A stretch of DNA of 64,000 bases, from positions 62,001 through 126,000 of the forward strand of contig VTFK01000509.1 in the NCBI GenBank assembly GCA_009617715.1. The letters run 5' to 3'. The notes under the pieces are model-generated. The model ran no database searches. It had not been told where the DNA came from and saw only the letters and a program-made list of their open reading frames with translations. A program made the position numbers and the translations under genes. Source of the DNA: Plectrocnemia conspersa. Lineage: Eukaryota > Arthropoda > Insecta > Trichoptera > Polycentropodidae. Shown here in pieces: positions 58,962 to 64,000 of this stretch (the first letter of the stretch is position 1; each line of letters starts with the position of its first letter).

Positions 58962-61900
58962 CTGAAAAGAAATTAAAAAAGATTAATTAAAATAAAATAT
59001 TTACGTTATGTAAAGAATTTAATAATAAGACATTTTAACATTTAAATATTCACATTTTAACAATTTTCTAATTTCATAAGTTTTTCTATATATGTATAAA
59101 GTCTAATTTAATAGATATAAATTTTGCTTTACCGTCTCCATCTCTCTTAGTACAATTTTGCAATAATAATTGCTAGAAACGGAGTACTGTGAAAGACCGA
59201 TACAGTTGGCAAACTGGAGCTAGTATGGCAAAACAGAGACGAAGTGGCAGTAAGGAACTTACTTAATTGGCGACGCTATTGAAGGACATCTTCCCCCAAG
59301 CCATTAAAGCAGAAAATTAAACATCTGCAGTGGCTAGCTTGTATCATTCGTGTGATATCTCAACATGATAGAAACACGCAAATTATGGAATCAGATTACA
59401 AAAAAGAAGCAATTCTACAAAGTCGCTTACATGTTATGTGATTGAAAATCACTTACGAGGGAGTCTGTGGCAACTGTTTGTAAAGCCAAACTGCTTCTCA
59501 GAACGAGATGAAGTACTGGTTCTAAGAAAAGGGTGACTTGCCAACGGAAAATTCGACGAGATTTTTTCGCATCGGTAGTAAATGTTTTCACCCCTCAGAC
59601 GGTGACAGTTTGAACCTCGAAGAAAGAATCGGGTTATCGTCTCATTAGTTCTGAAAGGTTCACCGTCATGACTGTGAATTCAAAGGATCCTCGGATCAGC
59701 TCTAGTACGGGGTCGTTGTCTCCTAAGCTGATTTCGACCGCTCTTTAACTCAGACTGTTTTTGTATATACATACAAATAAAAAAGATCTACAATAATATT
59801 ACATTGCCCTACTTCAATTATTGTGCACCAATAAATTGGATAAGATGATATTGCAAAAATTACAAAATAGAGCAATGAGAGTAGTTTTAAATAAAAATAG
59901 ATTTACTAGTTGTAGAAGTATAATTGAAAGATTGGATATTCAAGAAATATTTAGGATGAATGTTTTAGTATTTATATATGTTATAAAATAATATGTTACT
60001 AGAGAATTTTAATAAGTATTTAATAAAAAAGAGATTCAATAATATAAACAGAGATAATTTAAGAATATACTCTACTTGTGTTAACACAGTCAGTTCGAGA
60101 GTTATCCATTTCATCATTATTCATAATTAAGAAAGAGATGGCAAGAGTAATGATAAGTATATTGAACGTATATCCATATCTTGTGCTCTAGAGCTTATAG
60201 TAAGAGCGTAAACCAAAACTTGCAATCTCTTTCTCAATTATGAATAAGAATGATATGGATAGCTCTTGAACTGACTGTGTTAACGCAAATAGAGTATAGT
60301 TAGGTATAAGAAAACGAGTACGACCAGGGTAATATTGTACGGAGGTGTGAATTTGTATAATAATTTTCTTAGTACAATTTGATAAAATAAAAATGTAGAG
60401 GGTTTCCTCAATGGAATAAAGAAACACCTTTATGCACTCAAGTCTTTTTTAACATTTTGTTCATGTTTACATTATATTTTATATATTTGATTAGTGTATA
60501 AACAATTAGCTATATTAGCTAAATATATTAATAAAAAAATATAAGAAATACTTACTTGAAGAACTTATCGAACATTCTATCATTGACTTGTTTAGGTCCC
60601 GTTCCGTATAATTTATAAATCTCTTCTCGATCAGGGCAAAATGAGTAAAGCGCTCTAAACTGACAGCCAGCATCGCGAAACAATACTAAAAAATGTTTGC
60701 CCTCCGAGTTGTTTATCTCGTCGATGACGCGTCGCTTCGCCTCCTTATTAACGACGCCAGGAAAGACGCAGTACTCAACTGCGTTCAGCATGATGCCCCG
60801 ATTTGACTTTGTCGTCGGTTGCTTATACAGGCGCGGACCTGAAAAATAAACACGAAACTCAGATAAGACAAAACTGTAAATAAAAACAAAAGGACACACA
60901 CGCACACTCGTTAACAACTGTAATTGAATACGAATATAAGTTATTAGTATTCGCTACTCATTCTCTATTTATAAGTATTTTCAGCAATAGTAATTATTAA
61001 TTTATTCAACTTCTGTCCCGTAATTTTGTAGATTGATTGAATCTATATAACACATTGATGATTTGTCTGCTGCTTCTAATTAAGCAGGAAATGTTTAGAA
61101 ATTGATTTTATAACAAAATTTTTGTTGTTATAGTGATGTATAAGGGCGTGGAAAATGAAATTAAGAAATAAAACACTGCTGAATTGTCTTGTAAATTGAC
61201 AGTAGTTAAAAATGTAGTAGAATAAATTAGACTTGCAACACAAAAGCTTAGAATAGCCGCTGCATCTACAACACCCATTCAAATTAATCGACGAATGAAT
61301 TTTTACGTCAGTATGGTGATGCATGTCTGACACTTCAGAAAGTGTATGAATGGTCTAGATAGATTACGCTCTTTTGGAATGAATTATATAAGGAGTAAGT
61401 TTAGAGCATTACATTTCTTGAGAAGAATTGCATAGAATATTTAAAGTTTTCATTTGGATCACTCTCATATAAATTCAGTTAATTTATCTTCGTCGCAAAT
61501 ATTTTTTTTGGAAACTAGTGATATAGTCGAAATCAGTAAGTCAGAATGTAGACGTCAATTTTTAATTTATAAATGTTCAGCATTTTAAACTATATTAGTT
61601 CTCTGTGATTCATCCCTTAATTTGAATTAATAGTAAATGAAAATTTTGAAATAGACCAAAAACGAATGGAAAAATAATAGATGTATATAAATACAAAATT
61701 ACAGGACAAAATATATATATAATACAGATGATCCCAGATGTAGAAAAATAATATAAAATGGATCGTCCGAATAAAATAAATAAGTTCATAAGACAATACA
61801 ATCATATTTCATATAAATATATTAGTTAAATAATTTTGCGATTAATTAGCGTTAATAAATCAATCGATTAGTTCAATATACATATTTATATAATAATAAA

Positions 61901-62508
61901 TAAATCGTTCAAAAAGATCATGCCAAACGATAATAATTCAATGAAGCTCACGTTTACTATTGTAGACACCGTATTTATTCTTTTGACCTATTATCAAGAC
62001 AATATTGATTAGTTTTACTGTAATTTAAAGCTATATAATATGTTAGATTAATTCCGATACGATAGCCCATTGTTTATATATATTTATAAATCACATTATA
62101 ATATAATATATGAGTGAAAATAAAAGCCGTGTTTGCGTATGATTTAAAAAAAAGTGCTTCAATCTGATCAATCAGTGTCTATAATACAAATCTCTCAAAT
62201 CGGTGATGATGATCATAATATGATGATGGCTATTCGTCTCAAATCATAACTTGTTTGCTCGTTTACGATAGTGAAGGACTTACCTGAGTAGTCCATGATG
62301 GAGCTGGGCGTCGAGCTGATGTCGCTGGAGTTGTCGTCGAAGTTCCTCCGCTTGGTAATGAGGCCAGGAGGTAACGATCCGGGTCCAGAGGGCGATGGCA
62401 GCGTGCGTATTCCCGGCGACGGGGCTCTTCTCGGCGGAGTGGCGCGACCCAGGCCCGAATCTGCGTCACCGTATCGTAACACCATTGAGTCCTGCTCAGA
62501 GCTTGACC
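58817..62508 (-). CDS. Patronin: Patronin/CAMSAP, 3' part (CKK domain), partial
   Basis: Patronin (CAMSAP) caps and protects microtubule minus ends. The last three coding exons are present (minus): 62284-62508, 60556-60838, 58817-58961. Junctions G|GT and AA|A restore MDYSGPRLYKQPTTKSN and DKFFKYNSGSKC across introns. The CKK domain is complete, from KSNRGIMLNAVEYCVFPGVV through HFLVLFRDAGCQFRALYSF, GTGPKQVNDRMFDKFFKYN and HLTVTIDAFTIHNSLWQGKK to the conserved end PSKKDMALVI and TAA at 58817-58819. The upstream exon is a Ser/Pro-rich linker. Earlier exons (CH domain, coiled coils) were not found and should lie beyond 64000. The last intron holds a retrotransposon tail and a MITE. Confidence 0.95.
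59770..60520 (+). mobile_element. Non-LTR retrotransposon tail in Patronin intron
   Basis: Plus strand: LPYFNYC near 59806-59825, KLQNRAMRVVLNKNRFTS near 59855-59910, MNVLVFIYV near 59957-59985, then (after an insertion at 60066-60298) the ARxMLYGGVN-type tail and 3' UTR blocks shared with 3935-4130, 13135-13345 and 45030-45560. It lies opposite to Patronin. Confidence 0.8.
60066..60298. mobile_element. Palindromic MITE nested in the retrotransposon tail
   Basis: 233 bp. Arms of about 75 bp: left TATACTCTACTTGTGTTAAC and ACAGTCAGTTCGAGAGTTAT, right inverted TATACTCTATTTGCGTTAAC and ACAGTCAGTTCAAGAGCTAT. It interrupts the order of blocks otherwise continuous in the related copies. Noncoding; a minus-strand frame at 60188-60427 is spurious. 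Confidence 0.88.
60556..60838 (-). CDS. Patronin: Patronin exon, CKK domain first part
   Basis: Acceptor TTTATTTTTCAG, donor GTAAGT. Encodes PRLYKQPTTKSNRG to NDRMFDKFF, 94 codons, highly conserved among CAMSAP proteins. Confidence 0.96.
60839..62283 (-). other. Patronin: Patronin penultimate intron in the window
   Basis: AT-rich, with no recognised repeat and no extra in-phase exon. Minus-strand frames at 61076-61333 and 61610-61805 are low-complexity and hydrophobic without domain. Confidence 0.5.
62284..62508 (-). CDS. Patronin: Patronin exon, Ser/Pro-rich linker before CKK
   Basis: Acceptor GGTGTGCGCAG, donor GTAAGT. Encodes SSSEQDSMVLRYGDADSGLG, RRAPSPGIRTLPSPSGPG, NFDDNSSDISSTPSSIMDYS. 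GC-rich compared with the introns. The 3' edge is certain; the 5' edge is the best AG available and is less sure. Confidence 0.85.
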
Positions 62509-64000
62509 CTGCGCACACCACGCGCCACACACAACACAACAACATATAATGATGGGTGGATCAATGTAACCACAGATTAGCTATAACCTAATTAACCGAT
62601 ATTTTATATGTATGTATAATATAGTAAAATGATTTTTTACAGCATGCTTTTGTGCGATACGACGAATCGACACGTTTTTTTAATGATTCTGATCAAGTTT
62701 GATAATTTTGATTCGCAATTATTTAAATATGAAATTTATTACTCACCTATGGTAAAATATATAAAATTTCCATCAAATTATATAATAAATAGAAAAGTAA
62801 GTCAGCTAAATTTAAAACTCTTTCCAAAAAAGAAAATTTAATAATTGTACTTCATTAAAATAAACGGTTAACTGATATATTGCAGACAGTAAAATTCTTA
62901 TAAAAAATAAGCTATAAAAATAATTTCCATAACAGCAACTAGTTTAAAGAATTCATTTTAAATTCAGAATAATTAAAACATACAATTACACGAATTGTAA
63001 AAAAAAAATAAGAATTTATTTATTAAATTTCTTTGCTATTTTTTCTCTCTTCGATAAACAGTTTCTATGTGTATTTTCACTTCAAAATATATAAACAATG
63101 ACAAAAATAGATTTATAGTTATAGAATGTAATGTGATTTGTGAATGTAATTATTATTCATAAGAAAACAACTCATTGTAATCTTATAATGATATTCTAAA
63201 ATTGTATTTGGATCGCATGCAGCTCAAAGAGTGATCTGAGATATATCTTTATTTGTTCTGGCTCTGCTTTTTCGCAGTTTAAAATCAAAATTGGAATAAC
63301 AGGTAAAACCGCTGTTTCGCCGCTGCACTTTTTGGGCGATTCAGGAGCTTATTACTACATTTATATCTATGTATAATATAATAAATAAAATATATACATG
63401 GAAAAAATACCCTAAAGCCAATAAAAAAGATATCTGATTCTCTCTTCAACGATGACGTCATATCCGGCAATTCTTGGCCAACAATCAAAATTCGATATAT
63501 TGGATTTCGGCAACAAATGGGTTAATAACCTTAGAAAGGCCAACGTAACCATGCTACAAAAAACTTATTTATTCTAAAACTGATAAATTTGTCTACAATT
63601 TTATTAAAAAAAAATACTGTATAAAATTAAATAAAGGCACTACTAAAAACTATTATGACATTTATATAACAACAAAATTTACATTTTCAGAGTAATATAT
63701 TTATTTTACTGACTAGCAAAATCTCCACAAAGCTAAAGAACTATTTTATCTCCCTATTTATTTATTTAATACTTAAGTTGTTATTATTAGAAGCTTGGCA
63801 CTGATTGCTTTTTTTTTTAAAATAATAAAAATTTAGCATATATTACATTTAGTTTCTACTCTATTTCCAGTATTCATATATTATAATATACAAAAAAAAA
63901 AAAACTGATGGAAATTTTATATATGTAGATAGACATTATATAAAAATTAACATTATTACGAACACTTTCACACAAACACAGACATGCACATATTCATACA
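62509..64000. other. Upstream Patronin intron or flank
   Basis: AT-rich. A GC-richer spot at 63440-63490 carries a 67-codon minus-strand frame (GQELPDMTSSLKRES) and a TGACGTCA palindrome, but no convincing splice pair; I cannot assign it as an exon. Confidence 0.35.

Noticed and set aside
62213..62580. Alternative frames over the Patronin linker exon
   Set aside because: Shadows; only the frame with phase-compatible splice sites joins to the CKK domain.
63285..63488. Possible upstream Patronin exon (GQELPDMTSSLKRES)
   Set aside because: No acceptor and donor pair in a matching phase, and no resemblance to a CAMSAP region that I know.

Overview
This is a 64 kb piece of an AT-rich animal nuclear genome, almost certainly an insect. 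It has short exons with GT/AG introns, three conserved metazoan genes all read from the minus strand, and a dense layer of decayed transposons of kinds common in insects. I see no prokaryotic genes, rRNA, clear tRNA gene or CRISPR array. The order of insect cannot be fixed from the sequence alone.

Host genes, in window order. (1) STAM, the signal-transducing adaptor of the ESCRT-0 complex, spans 26751-36600 on the minus strand. I reconstruct ten coding exons with matching phases: 545 codons covering VHS, UIM, SH3, GAT-like helices and a Pro/Met-rich tail. (2) nanos, the germline translational repressor, spans 40885-42976 on the minus strand in four coding exons. Its double CCHC zinc finger is recognisable, but one extra base inside the second finger breaks the frame. 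(3) Patronin/CAMSAP, the microtubule minus-end binding protein, is partial. Its last three coding exons (58817-62508, minus) carry the whole C-terminal CKK domain; the rest lies beyond the window or was not found.

Layout. 1-26.7 kb has no host exon that I can support. It holds a mariner with TIRs and TA duplication, a Tigger/pogo element, a hAT remnant, several reverse-transcriptase fragments, copies of an unnamed composite repeat, and islands of higher GC that may be regulatory. 26.7-36.7 kb is STAM; its introns hold two MITEs, the composite repeat, hAT fragments, a Tc1-like remnant and a piggyBac-like remnant. 36.7-40.9 kb holds a MITE and a Harbinger derivative. 40.9-43 kb is nanos. 43-56.7 kb is a transposon graveyard with nested insertions. 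56.7-62.5 kb is the end of Patronin, with a probable long 3' UTR, and a retrotransposon tail split by a palindromic MITE in its last intron.

The genes do not form a pathway: STAM sorts ubiquitinated cargo on endosomes, nanos represses mRNAs with Pumilio, and Patronin stabilises microtubule minus ends. The most notable items are the nanos frameshift, the recurrent composite/fold-back repeat with a shared open frame, several insertions datable from exact target-site duplications, and a 360-bp Harbinger derivative carrying one intact MADF frame.
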